Positions 1 to 7,351 are shown, counted from the first letter of the stretch. The stretch: DNA of 8,215 nt from CAYSXY01 sp964435165 (GCA_964435165.1 CAYSXY010000070.1:1-8215), one strand, 5' to 3'. Numbers and translations: made by a program. Notes: generated by a model from the letters alone, not told the origin.

Positions 1-11
1 CACTGAACCAT
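1..11 (-). CDS. Possible start of the next gene, cut by the window edge
   Basis: On the minus strand an ATG (complement of positions 9-11) is preceded by a purine-rich tract, GGAGAGGGAGGG, the best ribosome-binding-like sequence in the window. Only ATG GTT CAG and two more bases are visible, so the product cannot be named. In many alphaproteobacteria the gene after rsmI-yraN-BON protein is glutathione synthase (gshB), so that is a contextual guess only. The gap to the upstream lipoprotein gene is about 90 bp, which would still allow co-transcription. Confidence 0.35.
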
Positions 12-101
12 ATCCCTCCCTCTCCTGAGGAATTTTACGAAGAATCAGATTATTAAGCTTTTCATCGCTTAACATCGACCTGATGTTGATCAGCTAACTC
101 A

Positions 102-746
102 TCACGGCATAGATATCGGCACAGTCCAATCAACGCGGTGCTTGTTTGCATTCACCGGACGAAGTGTACTCTCGCGCATTCTGACATGACTCACCACTTT
201 ATCAACGCCACGCGTGCGCGCGGCAATAGTCGTGACATTTTTCAACTCCAGCGGATCCTGGGCGATACCCATGATATAAGCAACACCGCCAATCACCTCC
301 ACGGAATAATTAACGGATCGAATCTGTCGCGTCAGCAGTAACTCAGATGCAATATGCTCGGCGATAAAAATATCCTTCGCTCGTTGTTTAAGCGGCAAGG
401 GTTCAGCCACCTGAATCTCATTAATTACCTCCTGCACACCATCGGCTTTCCATGCCTCTTGTACTGCCTGCACCGCATGGTGCGGCTGCTGCACTGTGCC
501 TGTCAACAACACCCGCCCTTCATTGACCGTGACAGCAACGCCCAGCAGTAAATTATCAATATCTTTTTGAGTAAAATGATGGAGAATCGCCGCCTTGATA
601 ACCGCATCATCAATGATTGTCCCGGCACTGCGCTCATCCGCAATCGCGTAACCCACGGATGCCGTACTGGTGGCCAATGAGACGGGCGAGCACGCCGACA
701 GGAGCATAGGGAGCAGTCCTGTCAATAGTAAGAGCTGTAATCTCAT
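102..746 (-). CDS. dolP: Dual BON-domain outer-membrane lipoprotein (DolP/YraP-like)
   Basis: A 214-residue protein. It starts with a lipoprotein signal peptide: a short basic N-terminus (MR), a leucine-rich core and the lipobox LSAC with the lipidated cysteine at residue 19. Two BON domains follow, at about residues 45-115 and 122-192, each with the pattern of a short helix, V-x-V-x-x-G-x-V/I-x-L/I-x-G and a G-V-x-x-V/I-x-x end. DolP/YraP of E. coli has the same layout and supports outer-membrane integrity by binding anionic phospholipid. The start at 746 was chosen because the lipobox fits and GGAGG lies 4 nt upstream; an open frame continues to 806, but that would put some 20 residues before the signal peptide. 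The ATG overlaps the yraN stop as ATGA, suggesting translational coupling. Unlike in E. coli, no diaA lies between yraN and this gene. Function is inferred from family and context. Confidence 0.85.
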   Translation of the reverse strand: MRLQLLLLTGLLPMLLSACSPVSLATSTASVGYAIADERSAGTIIDDAVIKAAILHHFTQKDIDNLLLGVAVTVNEGRVLLTGTVQQPHHAVQAVQEAWKADGVQEVINEIQVAEPLPLKQRAKDIFIAEHIASELLLTRQIRSVNYSVEVIGGVAYIMGIAQDPLELKNVTTIAARTRGVDKVVSHVRMRESTLRPVNANKHRVDWTVPISMP

Positions 747-1114
747 GGTTCCTCCGCAATCCAGGCATGGGGCACATGCAGCGGCCAGCGCCAGGGCGAA
801 ATGCACACCACATCAAACCGGACATCATACTGAGCCAGTTTAGGGTGTTGTGCAAGAAAGAGTCGCACTGCCTGCACGATGCGTCGCTGTTGATGGAGAC
901 TCACCAGGTCGAGCCCGGCAGCCTCACGCCGGGCTTTAACCTCGACTGCCACCAATTGACGTCCACGCCGCATCAGCAAATCAATTTCACCGCCATGCGT
1001 GCGGTAGCGACGGCGCAGCACCCGATAGCCATGCAGCATTAACCAGACGAGCGCCACAGTTTCGGCCCAGCGCCCGAACCGGTCAGCATTACGTCTGTCG
1101 GAGCGCGAGGGCAC
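743..1114 (-). CDS. yraN: YraN / UPF0102 family protein, predicted nuclease-like fold
   Basis: A 123-residue protein with the full UPF0102 signature. This comprises GRWAE near residues 14-18, RYRTHGGEIDLL at 36-47, VAVEVKARR at 56-63 and RFDVV at 99-103. Glu18, Asp45, Glu58 and Lys60 sit where the PD-(D/E)xK nuclease superfamily places its catalytic residues (E...D...ExK). The cellular role of YraN is not established; the fold suggests DNA or RNA handling. The start is GTG at 1114, supported by AGGTG 7 nt upstream. That start lies inside rsmI and gives a 26-bp overlap. The 3' end overlaps the BON lipoprotein start by 4 bp. Length is normal for the family (about 115-130 residues). Expression probably depends on readthrough from rsmI. 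Confidence 0.93.
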   Translation of the reverse strand: MPSRSDRRNADRFGRWAETVALVWLMLHGYRVLRRRYRTHGGEIDLLMRRGRQLVAVEVKARREAAGLDLVSLHQQRRIVQAVRLFLAQHPKLAQYDVRFDVVCISPWRWPLHVPHAWIAEEP

Positions 1115-1973
1115 GACTATACACCTGTTTACGTGGCAAGCCTAATGATTCGGAGACATAGCGCGCCGCATCGCGCACACTCATCTCTGTCATCGCCGCG
1201 TGCAATGCATCGTCGAGCATTAACGAGTCAACGGCTGGGACATCTGTGGCACCATCAACCACCAGCACCATTTCACCTTTGAGAACCACCTCACCGCTGG
1301 CAGTGCGCTCGGCTATCTCTGCGGTACTGCCCAGCACAACTTCTTCATAATGCTTGGTTAATTCACGACAAAGACGCACTTGCCGCTCAGGCCAACATGC
1401 TGCCATCACCTCCAGACTGTCACGAATCCGGTGCGGACTTTCCAACATAACCAGAGTGCAGGTTAAAAGCGCCAAATCCTCGAAAAATTGCCGCCTTGCC
1501 TGAGATTTGGCTGGAATAAATCCGGCAAAGTAAAAACGATCACTGGGCAGCCCACTCAACGCCAGGGCACTGGTTACACTCGATGGCCCGGGAACGATAC
1601 GCACCGGCAATTGGGCCTGCTGCATCGCACGCACCAGCTTAAATCCGGGATCGGCAATCAGCGGCATTCCTGCATCACTGATCAGCGCCACCACCTCTCC
1701 GCGCGAGACACGCTCCACCAGCCCGTCTCGCACGCGCTGCGTCGAGTAATCATGATAGCTGACGAGCGGAGTAGAAATGCCATAATGTCGCAGCAACACC
1801 TGGCTGGTACGCGTATCCTCACAGGCAATCACCTGCGCCTGCATCAACACATCAAGCGCGCGCAGTGTGATATCACGCAAATTCCCAATGGGCGTCGCCA
1901 CCAGATATAACCCGCCGGGAAGCGATGCATTTTCATCCGGCTTACCCCAAGCGTGATCCGACAATTGTGTCAT
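1089..1973 (-). CDS. rsmI: 16S rRNA (cytidine-1402-2'-O)-methyltransferase RsmI
   Basis: A 294-residue SAM-dependent enzyme of the tetrapyrrole methylase fold. The RsmI family 2'-O-methylates C1402 of 16S rRNA in the ribosomal P site, where RsmH adds the N4 methyl group. Diagnostic motifs are GLYLVATPIGNL at residues 21-32, ACEDTR at 50-55, SDAGMPLIADPG at 99-110, PGPSS at 128-132, ESPHR at 178-182 and CRELTKHYEE at 202-211. The C-terminal part (about 250-294) matches the helix-turn-helix-like tail of the family (SVRDAARYVSESLGLPRKQVY). One oddity is that the usual SDAGTPL motif reads SDAGMPL here. It is the first gene of the minus-strand rsmI-yraN-BON cluster and is divergent from the PBP activator gene. 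No clear Shine-Dalgarno sequence precedes the ATG; no other upstream in-frame ATG was found. Confidence 0.96.
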   Translation of the reverse strand: MTQLSDHAWGKPDENASLPGGLYLVATPIGNLRDITLRALDVLMQAQVIACEDTRTSQVLLRHYGISTPLVSYHDYSTQRVRDGLVERVSRGEVVALISDAGMPLIADPGFKLVRAMQQAQLPVRIVPGPSSVTSALALSGLPSDRFYFAGFIPAKSQARRQFFEDLALLTCTLVMLESPHRIRDSLEVMAACWPERQVRLCRELTKHYEEVVLGSTAEIAERTASGEVVLKGEMVLVVDGATDVPAVDSLMLDDALHAAMTEMSVRDAARYVSESLGLPRKQVYSRALALRQT

Positions 1974-2032
1974 GTGACAGAATGCATTATGTTGCGACTC
2001 TTAAATCGACATTAGATGGACGCAAAATACGC
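1965..2032. promoter_or_regulatory. Divergent promoter region between rsmI and the PBP activator gene
   Basis: This short gap must carry the promoters for both genes unless transcription enters from outside. A weak plus-strand candidate is TTGTGT (1965-1970), 17 bp, TATGTT (1988-1993), matching three and four of six consensus positions. A near-palindrome TGTCA-TG-TGACA (1968-1979) covers the rsmI start codon. No convincing minus-strand promoter was found. The assignment rests mainly on gene arrangement. Confidence 0.3.
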
Positions 2033-3355
2033 ATGTTCCAGTTTAGACTCAAGCGCCGCGCGGCCATTATCGCTCTCTTTTGCTGTTGCATTCTGACGCT
2101 GGGCGCCTGCGCGGGTGGCACCAATATGCGCGACCAGGCGCCAGCTTCCATTGCCACCGATATGGCCACCACACGCGTAGAACCAACTCTTCCCACACCA
2201 GCACAACCGGCAAAATCTGCCCCAAAACGCGTGATTAAAATCGGCGTCCTGCTGCCCCTCAGCGGAACGCATGCAGAACTTGGCAATGCCATGCTGGATG
2301 CCGCAATCCTCGCCCTGAATGATAAACATTTAAGCTTGGCAGACCATAAGGCTGATGAGACACGCATTATTCTGATTCCTAAAGATACGAAAGGCAAACC
2401 AAGCACCGCCATTACCATGGCACAACAATCACTGGCCGAGGGTGCGGAAATATTGTTGGGCCCGCTCTTCAGCCAATCACTGGAAGCCGTCAAACCAATC
2501 GCAAGCAGTCGTAATATTCCTGTCATTGCCTTCTCCAATAATACAACGCTGGCAGGAAGCGGCGCCTACCTGATGGGATTCGTCCCGGAACAGCAAATCG
2601 TTCGCGTGATGGATTATGCGGCTGGGCGCGGCATCGAGTCCATGGCGGCACTATTGCCCAATAACGCCTATGGCCGGACTGTCTATGATGCTATGAGCAA
2701 GGCAGCCATGCCACTTGGCATTCGCATCACCGGCACGGTATATTATCAACCGGATGCCCCGCAATTGCGTGTTGAAATTGGTCAGCTATTGTCACAAACA
2801 CGCTCTAGCCGATTGCTGGAGCAAACAGAAGATGAAGATGGCGCACAGCGGCGGGAACGCTCCCGCTATGGATTCGACGCCCTGCTCTTTCCGGAAGGTG
2901 GGGCACGTCTGGAACAATTTGTGGTCGACATGCAGGATGAACAACTCGATCTTCGCACCTTCACACTGCTAGGTAGTGGCCAATGGGATGATGACACGGC
3001 ACGCTTATCATCGCGGCTTGATGGCAGCTGGTTCGCAGGCACGGACCCCCAAAAAAGGCGGATGTTTGAACAACATTTCACCCGCCAATACGGCTATCGC
3101 CCGCCGCGCTTAGCCAGCCTCGCCTACGATGCCGGTGCCTTGCTCGCCACATTGGCCTATAACGCACCAGAAGATGTCGCCCCCGGCATCATGTTTCGCG
3201 ATGCTGTCCTGACAGATCGCAAAGGGTTCAATGGCCCTGTCGATGGTATTTTTCGCTTTCTCCCGAACGGCATCGCCGAGCGTGGCCTGACTGTGCTGGA
3301 GGCACAAAACCCTGGCTTCTCGGTCGTCGACCGTGCTCCGGCTATCTTCAGGTAA
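2033..3355 (+). CDS. Penicillin-binding protein activator (LpoA/YraM C-terminal-domain family), lipoprotein
   Basis: A 440-residue predicted lipoprotein. The chosen start gives a basic n-region (RLKRR), a hydrophobic core and the lipobox LGAC with Cys26; the frame is open back to 1925, but that would bury the signal peptide. A proline/alanine-rich linker (about 27-63) leads to a type I periplasmic-binding-protein fold. This begins RVIKIGVLLPLSG (66-78) and includes EILLGPLFSQS, NIPVIAFSNN and the late GFNGPVDGIFRFLPNG stretch. E. coli LpoA uses this domain, with an N-terminal TPR domain, to stimulate PBP1A from the outer membrane. Here the TPR domain is absent, as in the shorter alphaproteobacterial homologues, so a role in peptidoglycan synthase activation is inferred rather than shown. 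It is divergent from rsmI, and its stop codon lies past that of the convergent hemW. The Shine-Dalgarno match is weak. Confidence 0.88.
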   Translation: MFQFRLKRRAAIIALFCCCILTLGACAGGTNMRDQAPASIATDMATTRVEPTLPTPAQPAKSAPKRVIKIGVLLPLSGTHAELGNAMLDAAILALNDKHLSLADHKADETRIILIPKDTKGKPSTAITMAQQSLAEGAEILLGPLFSQSLEAVKPIASSRNIPVIAFSNNTTLAGSGAYLMGFVPEQQIVRVMDYAAGRGIESMAALLPNNAYGRTVYDAMSKAAMPLGIRITGTVYYQPDAPQLRVEIGQLLSQTRSSRLLEQTEDEDGAQRRERSRYGFDALLFPEGGARLEQFVVDMQDEQLDLRTFTLLGSGQWDDDTARLSSRLDGSWFAGTDPQKRRMFEQHFTRQYGYRPPRLASLAYDAGALLATLAYNAPEDVAPGIMFRDAVLTDRKGFNGPVDGIFRFLPNGIAERGLTVLEAQNPGFSVVDRAPAIFR

Positions 3356-4517
3356 GCAACTGCCCCAATATAGCGTTCAACAAAAGTCTACCGCGATCAC
3401 AGACGTGCAAATGGGTCGGCGTATGCTCGACAAGCCCATCTTCTTCCAATCGCACAAGCGCCCGTGCATCAACCCAATGACATAGCGGATGGCCGCTACG
3501 GGTATTAAGCCATTCGAGATCCAGACCGTCACGTAACCGAAGCCCCATCATAAGCATTTCTTCGGCAATTGCTCGCCCATCCACCATCTCTGACTCAGCC
3601 ATGCCATGGCCTGATTGCTCAACCTGCTCCAACCATTTCTCTGGGCTACGCTGCATCACACTCGCCTTGCGGCCACCTTTATGGTGACATCGGCCATGAG
3701 CCCCCGGGCCGATACCCACCCAGTCTCCGGCCTGCCAGTAAAGCAGATTATGTCGGCACGCATGACCTTCAACCGCATGGTTGGATATTTCATAGGCCGG
3801 CAAGCCCGCCTCCTGCATAATACCCTGCGTCCGCTCATACAGCTCTGCACTTGATGCTTCAGACAGGGTCGGAAGCTGCCCACGATGATGCCGATGATAA
3901 AATGCTGTACCGGGCTCGATCGTCAATTGATACAGTGACAGATGACGCCCGCCCTGACGTAACACTTCACGCAGCTCTGCCTCCCATGCCGCCACCTCTT
4001 GTCCGGGCAGGGCATAGATGACATCGAAAGAACAGTACGCAAATATTTCAGCTGCCTGATGCCAGGCCGCCAGGGCCTCACGCACCGTATGTTGCCGTCC
4101 CAAAAACTGAAGAGCCGCATCGTCCAGTGCCTGAACACCCATCGATACGCGGTTCACGCCTGCATCACGAAACGCAGCCAGCCGTGACGCTTCGACAGAG
4201 GTGGGATTCGCCTCCAGCGTCACTTCCACCTGATCCGACCACCGCCAGTAGTGACAAGTTGCATCCAACAGCGCCTGCACAGTCGATGGCTCCATGAGCG
4301 AGGGCGTGCCGCCACCAAAAAATACGCTCACCAGCCGCTTTCCCTCTGTCTGATGCCCCCAATAGGCAAGTTCCTGCAACAAGGCATGCCGCCAGCGCGA
4401 TTGGTCGACTGCCTCACGAACATGGCTGTTAAAATCACAGTAGGGGCATTTGCTCAGACAAAACGGCCAGTGGACATAAAGACCGATATCATTAGACGTA
4501 ACGTGAAATCCGGCCAT
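3348..4517 (-). CDS. hemW: Radical SAM haem chaperone HemW
   Basis: A 389-residue radical SAM protein. The [4Fe-4S] motif is CxxxCxxC with Cys20, Cys24 and Cys27 (FCLSKCPYCDFNSH), preceded by IGLYVHWPF. Further family marks are FFGGGTPSL (66-74), EANP (102-105), SMGVQALDD (125-133), YEISNHA (242-248), HNLLYW (256-261) and GIGPGAHG (268-275). Length and motifs fit HemW, formerly called an oxygen-independent coproporphyrinogen oxidase-like protein. HemW binds haem and is reported to hand it to respiratory-chain proteins rather than to oxidise coproporphyrinogen as HemN does. It is the last gene of the polyprenyl synthase-exoD-hemW operon and starts 6 bp after the exoD stop without an evident Shine-Dalgarno, so coupling to exoD translation is likely. 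Its 3' end overlaps the convergent lipoprotein gene by 8 bp. Confidence 0.95.
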   Translation of the reverse strand: MAGFHVTSNDIGLYVHWPFCLSKCPYCDFNSHVREAVDQSRWRHALLQELAYWGHQTEGKRLVSVFFGGGTPSLMEPSTVQALLDATCHYWRWSDQVEVTLEANPTSVEASRLAAFRDAGVNRVSMGVQALDDAALQFLGRQHTVREALAAWHQAAEIFAYCSFDVIYALPGQEVAAWEAELREVLRQGGRHLSLYQLTIEPGTAFYHRHHRGQLPTLSEASSAELYERTQGIMQEAGLPAYEISNHAVEGHACRHNLLYWQAGDWVGIGPGAHGRCHHKGGRKASVMQRSPEKWLEQVEQSGHGMAESEMVDGRAIAEEMLMMGLRLRDGLDLEWLNTRSGHPLCHWVDARALVRLEEDGLVEHTPTHLHVCDRGRLLLNAILGQLLT

Positions 4518-4523
4518 CAGACA

Positions 4524-5189
4524 TTAAAGAAAGGCGCGCACGGCTTCATGGCCAAGAAACAGCACCGCCAGCGTAATGCAAAGGCCCATCAGGCCGATCA
4601 GCATACCGCCGATCGTCAGCAGCCCGTCGCGCTCCAGCATTGCCATCCCCATCAGCACCACGCCAGCCGATGGAATGGTATTCGTGAGCGGCAGCGGAAT
4701 CACCACAGAGAGAGAACAAACCATGCACCATAGCCCCGTCAGGCGTTGCATGGCCCACCGCTCCATAAATAACAGGCGCGGTGCAATCAACCGCTCAATA
4801 CGCCGGAAAATCGGCCCACCCTTTTCGGCAAGCACCTGAATAAACCCACGCTTCAACCGGCGGCGCGCCAGCCATCCCGGCAGCCAGAGCGTATGCAGGC
4901 CTAACGCTAATTGCGCTGATATAATCACCATCAATACCGCTAATATCTGCGTCACACCCCAGGGTGCGGGCACCGGCAAACCGGCGGGCGCTGCCAGTAA
5001 AATCAACAGCAGGGCAAAACTACGGCTACCGAGAAAATCAGACATCTCGCCCAGTGTCAGGTGAGAACGATCCTGCACATGCGCAGCCAATTGATCCAGC
5101 ACCGACGACACAGAGGCAAGATCATCCTCGTCATGAACCGCCCCATACGCCGAGGAGTCCGTCATCTCTATCCCGGTTTCATCTGACAT
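4524..5189 (-). CDS. exoD: ExoD-family integral membrane protein
   Basis: A 221-residue protein. It has an acidic soluble N-terminus (about 1-50), a hydrophobic pair of segments at about 57-98 around the conserved LPVPAPWG turn (71-78), a basic amphipathic cytosolic stretch (108-148) and a second hydrophobic block from about 152 to 215. The IPLPLTNTIPSAG (164-176) and LERDGL (185-190) motifs are characteristic of the ExoD family. ExoD was described in Sinorhizobium in connection with exopolysaccharide production and alkaline tolerance; its molecular activity is not known. It lies 12 bp after the polyprenyl synthase gene and 6 bp before hemW, so all three are probably co-transcribed. The start is uncertain: ATG at 5189 gives the longest form, but ATG at 5165 (residue 9) has a somewhat better purine-rich upstream sequence. 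Confidence 0.88.
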   Translation of the reverse strand: MSDETGIEMTDSSAYGAVHDEDDLASVSSVLDQLAAHVQDRSHLTLGEMSDFLGSRSFALLLILLAAPAGLPVPAPWGVTQILAVLMVIISAQLALGLHTLWLPGWLARRRLKRGFIQVLAEKGGPIFRRIERLIAPRLLFMERWAMQRLTGLWCMVCSLSVVIPLPLTNTIPSAGVVLMGMAMLERDGLLTIGGMLIGLMGLCITLAVLFLGHEAVRAFL

Positions 5190-5201
5190 CGCATGCGGCC
5201 A

Positions 5202-6230
5202 TCAGAAGGAACGGTTAATCGTATAATGCAGAATTCGGGCTAATGCCTCGCGATAGGCATTATCCGGCAATGCATGCAACTGCTCTTCAGCGGTGCGTGC
5301 ATAGCGCCGTGCAACGTCCAGACAGGCAGGAATCACCTCATAGCGCGCGAGTAACTCACGCATCTCGTCAAAACCGCCGGGGTGACGTGTTGCCGCCGAT
5401 TTAAACTGCTCATTGAGAAAAAGCTGCTCAGTATTAGTAGCGCGCCGATAGGCCAAAATCACAGGCAGTGTAATTTTGCCTTCGCGATAATCATCGCCGG
5501 GCCGCTTACCAAGCGTGTCACTATCCGATGCATAATCCAGTGCATCATCCACAATCTGAAACGCCATGCCGAGCCCATCACCATATTGGCGCAAGGCCTC
5601 AGCGGCCTGGCGATTGCCGGCAATGAGGCCACCCACCTCACAGGCAGCCGCAAACAGGCGCGCCGTTTTGGCTGAAATTACGTCATAATAGACTCCTTCT
5701 GCCGTGAGCGGCTGCATATTGGCCGTGAGTTGCAGCACCTCTCCTTCGGCAATGACGGCTGACGCATCCGACAACACGGACAGTACCGACCAGGATTCGG
5801 ATTGCACCATCAAACGAAATGCCTGCGCAAAAAGAAAGTCACCGACCAGGATGCTGGCTTTATTGCCCCACACCTCGTTAGCGGTGGATAAGCCACGACG
5901 CAGAAAACTGCCGTCAACGACATCATCATGCAGTAATGTTGCGGTATGAATAAATTCCACACTCGCCGCCAATGCGATGTGATGCTCGCCCTCATAGCCG
6001 CATAATCCACTGGCGGCGAGGGTCAGCATTGGCCGCAGACGTTTGCCCCCCGACCCGATCAGATATTCGGAAATGGCGGGAATCAACTCCACCTTACTGC
6101 GAGCCAACTCAATAATCAGCTGATTGACCTGCGCCAGATCTTCCTGCACCAGCCCCTGTAGCACCGCGACCGGCGAGGTGTCGCTGGCGTGCGATGACGT
6201 ATCGGCTTTCAAAGGACTGGCACGACTCAC
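5202..6230 (-). CDS. ispB: Long-chain all-trans polyprenyl diphosphate synthase (octa-/decaprenyl type)
   Basis: A 342-residue trans-prenyltransferase. It condenses isopentenyl diphosphate units onto an allylic primer to make the side chain of ubiquinone. It shows GGKRLRPML (61-69), the first aspartate-rich motif DDVVD (102-106), AEGEVLQL (161-168), KTA (188-190), the second aspartate-rich motif DDALD (228-232) within GMAFQIVDDALDY, and GDDYREGKITLP (245-256). Ala97, five residues before the first motif, is the small residue expected of long-chain synthases; short-chain farnesyl synthases carry an aromatic there. Final chain length (C40 or C50, IspB or DdsA) cannot be read from the sequence. 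The start is GTG at 6230 with GGA about 7 nt upstream; an in-frame stop lies 21 bp further up, so no longer form starting with ATG is possible. It is the first gene of the operon with exoD and hemW. Confidence 0.94.
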   Translation of the reverse strand: MSRASPLKADTSSHASDTSPVAVLQGLVQEDLAQVNQLIIELARSKVELIPAISEYLIGSGGKRLRPMLTLAASGLCGYEGEHHIALAASVEFIHTATLLHDDVVDGSFLRRGLSTANEVWGNKASILVGDFLFAQAFRLMVQSESWSVLSVLSDASAVIAEGEVLQLTANMQPLTAEGVYYDVISAKTARLFAAACEVGGLIAGNRQAAEALRQYGDGLGMAFQIVDDALDYASDSDTLGKRPGDDYREGKITLPVILAYRRATNTEQLFLNEQFKSAATRHPGGFDEMRELLARYEVIPACLDVARRYARTAEEQLHALPDNAYREALARILHYTINRSF

Positions 6231-6367
6231 GAATATTCCATCGATAAGTTAATATCCTCGCCATTCCTATCGGTTGCAGCGCGGGCTGTAAATCAAAATC
6301 AAGGGAAATCATCATGCAAAACGCATTCAAGCAGGCATGCGCGCCGCTACATCACTCACCATACCCG
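6231..6367 (-). promoter_or_regulatory. Intergenic leader upstream of the polyprenyl synthase operon
   Basis: A 137-bp gap lies between the LysR stop and the GTG of the synthase gene, both on the minus strand. No hairpin with a following T-run was found, so readthrough from the regulator gene is possible. A poor promoter candidate on the minus strand is CTGCAA, 17 bp, GATATT, close to the start codon, matching three and four of six consensus positions. No RNA gene was recognised. Confidence 0.25.
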
Positions 6368-7258
6368 TTAAAAGCTGCTCTCCGCCACTTTGCGAAGAAT
6401 AAAATCGCGAAATACTTTGAGACGCTTGGAATTGCGCAATTCAGAAGGATAGACAAAATACGCATCAATTTTAGGCCCGGAGATACTATCCAACACACGG
6501 GTCACTTTCAGCGAATCCTGTACCATGTAATGCGGCAATGCGGCAATACCAAGGCCACTTTCCACCGCACGGAGCATAGCGAACAGATTATTCACTTTTA
6601 GAATAGGACGACGCTGTACTCCCGGCCGCACCCCTTCTTTCACAAGCCAGTTCACCTCGGCAAAAGGCGCTCGCCCTTCCTCACCAAATGTGATCAACCG
6701 GTATTGATCCAGCTCTTCCAGGCGCGAGGGCACACCATGCTCACGGATATATTCCGTGGAGGCAAACACCGAGTTATGGATCGTCATCAGGTGGCGATAG
6801 ATTAAATCAGGCTGCTTTGGCGAAAAAAGGCGAATGGCCACATCAGCTTCCCGCATACTGAGATCAAGTTCACGATCATCGACGATGAGGGAGACATTAA
6901 TGTCAGGGTACGTATCGATAAATTCTTTGAGTAGCGGTGTTAACCAGACCGTCCCTAATGTTACCGATGCCGTAATGCGTAACGGCCCTTTTGGGCGCTC
7001 TTTACTTTCCGTGATAGCATTTTCCGTCACGGCCAATTTGGTGAAAATCTCTTTTACCGTCTGGTAGAGAATATCGCCTTGCTCGGTGAGAATCAGCCCT
7101 CTCGCATGACGGTGGAATAGTGAAACATTGAGCGCATCTTCCAGCGCGCTGACCTGGCGACTGGCCGCTGACTGGCTCATATTGAGGTTTTCGCCCGCAC
7201 GCGTAAAACTGCCAGCCTGCGCTACGGCATAAAAAATCCGCAGCTTATCCCAATCCAT
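6368..7258 (-). CDS. LysR-type transcriptional regulator, LsrB/VtlR-like
   Basis: A 296-residue protein of normal LysR length. The N-terminal winged helix-turn-helix (about 1-60) reads MDWDKLRIF, then AGSFTRAGENLNMSQSAASRQ, and ends SLFHRHARGLILTEQG. An effector-binding domain follows, with LRITASVTLGTVWLTP (93-108), LDLSMREADVAIRL (131-144), QPDLIYRHL (149-157) and LKVNNLFAMLRAVESGLGIAALP (220-242). The MDWDKLRIF start, the HARGLILTEQG stretch and the LKVNN motif are shared with LsrB of Sinorhizobium and VtlR of Brucella/Agrobacterium, which affect envelope or oxidative-stress genes and small RNAs. ATG at 7258 was chosen because it gives the family's usual beginning and has GGGAG 5 nt upstream; ATG 7273 and GTG 7276 are in-frame alternatives. 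No cysteine occurs in the protein, unlike the redox-sensing members described. Targets are unknown; the divergent gene at 7472 and its own gene are the obvious candidates. Confidence 0.93.
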   Translation of the reverse strand: MDWDKLRIFYAVAQAGSFTRAGENLNMSQSAASRQVSALEDALNVSLFHRHARGLILTEQGDILYQTVKEIFTKLAVTENAITESKERPKGPLRITASVTLGTVWLTPLLKEFIDTYPDINVSLIVDDRELDLSMREADVAIRLFSPKQPDLIYRHLMTIHNSVFASTEYIREHGVPSRLEELDQYRLITFGEEGRAPFAEVNWLVKEGVRPGVQRRPILKVNNLFAMLRAVESGLGIAALPHYMVQDSLKVTRVLDSISGPKIDAYFVYPSELRNSKRLKVFRDFILRKVAESSF

Positions 7259-7323
7259 TCCGGCTCCCGCCATCACCCCTCGCCACTGTTACATCATGTG
7301 CATTAATCTTGGTTAACAAGCAG

Positions 7324-7351
7324 CTTATAGGTAAAATGCATTATTGTGCAA
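7324..7351 (-). promoter_or_regulatory. Predicted promoter of the LysR-type regulator gene
   Basis: Reading the minus strand, TTGCAC (complement of 7346-7351) is followed after 16 bp by TATAAG (complement of 7324-7329). The -10 box matches five of six consensus positions and the -35 three of six. Transcription would start near 7316, giving a leader of roughly 58 nt. The -35 and spacer lie inside the inverted repeat at 7333-7366, which would allow autoregulation. Confidence 0.45.

Noticed and set aside
71..87. Hairpin AACATC-GACCT-GATGTT after the BON lipoprotein gene, considered as a terminator
   Set aside because: The stem is only 6 bp, has half G/C or less, and no T-run follows on the transcribed strand.
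1987..2538. Long minus-strand open frame of 183 codons opposite the PBP activator gene
   Set aside because: It lies entirely antisense to a gene with a recognised fold and signal peptide, has no family motifs, and reads as a shadow frame.
4251..4733. Plus-strand open frame of 160 codons across the hemW/exoD junction
   Set aside because: It is antisense to two well-supported genes, and its histidine/glutamine-rich composition is typical of a shadow frame.
6314..6601. Plus-strand 95-codon frame with a fair ribosome-binding sequence (AAGGGA) upstream
   Set aside because: Most of it is antisense to the LysR C-terminal domain, and the peptide has no recognisable features. A small antisense gene cannot be excluded.
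7308..7320. Small dyad CTTG-GTTAA-CAAG in the LysR leader
   Set aside because: A 4-bp stem in AT-rich DNA is expected by chance; kept out of the feature list.
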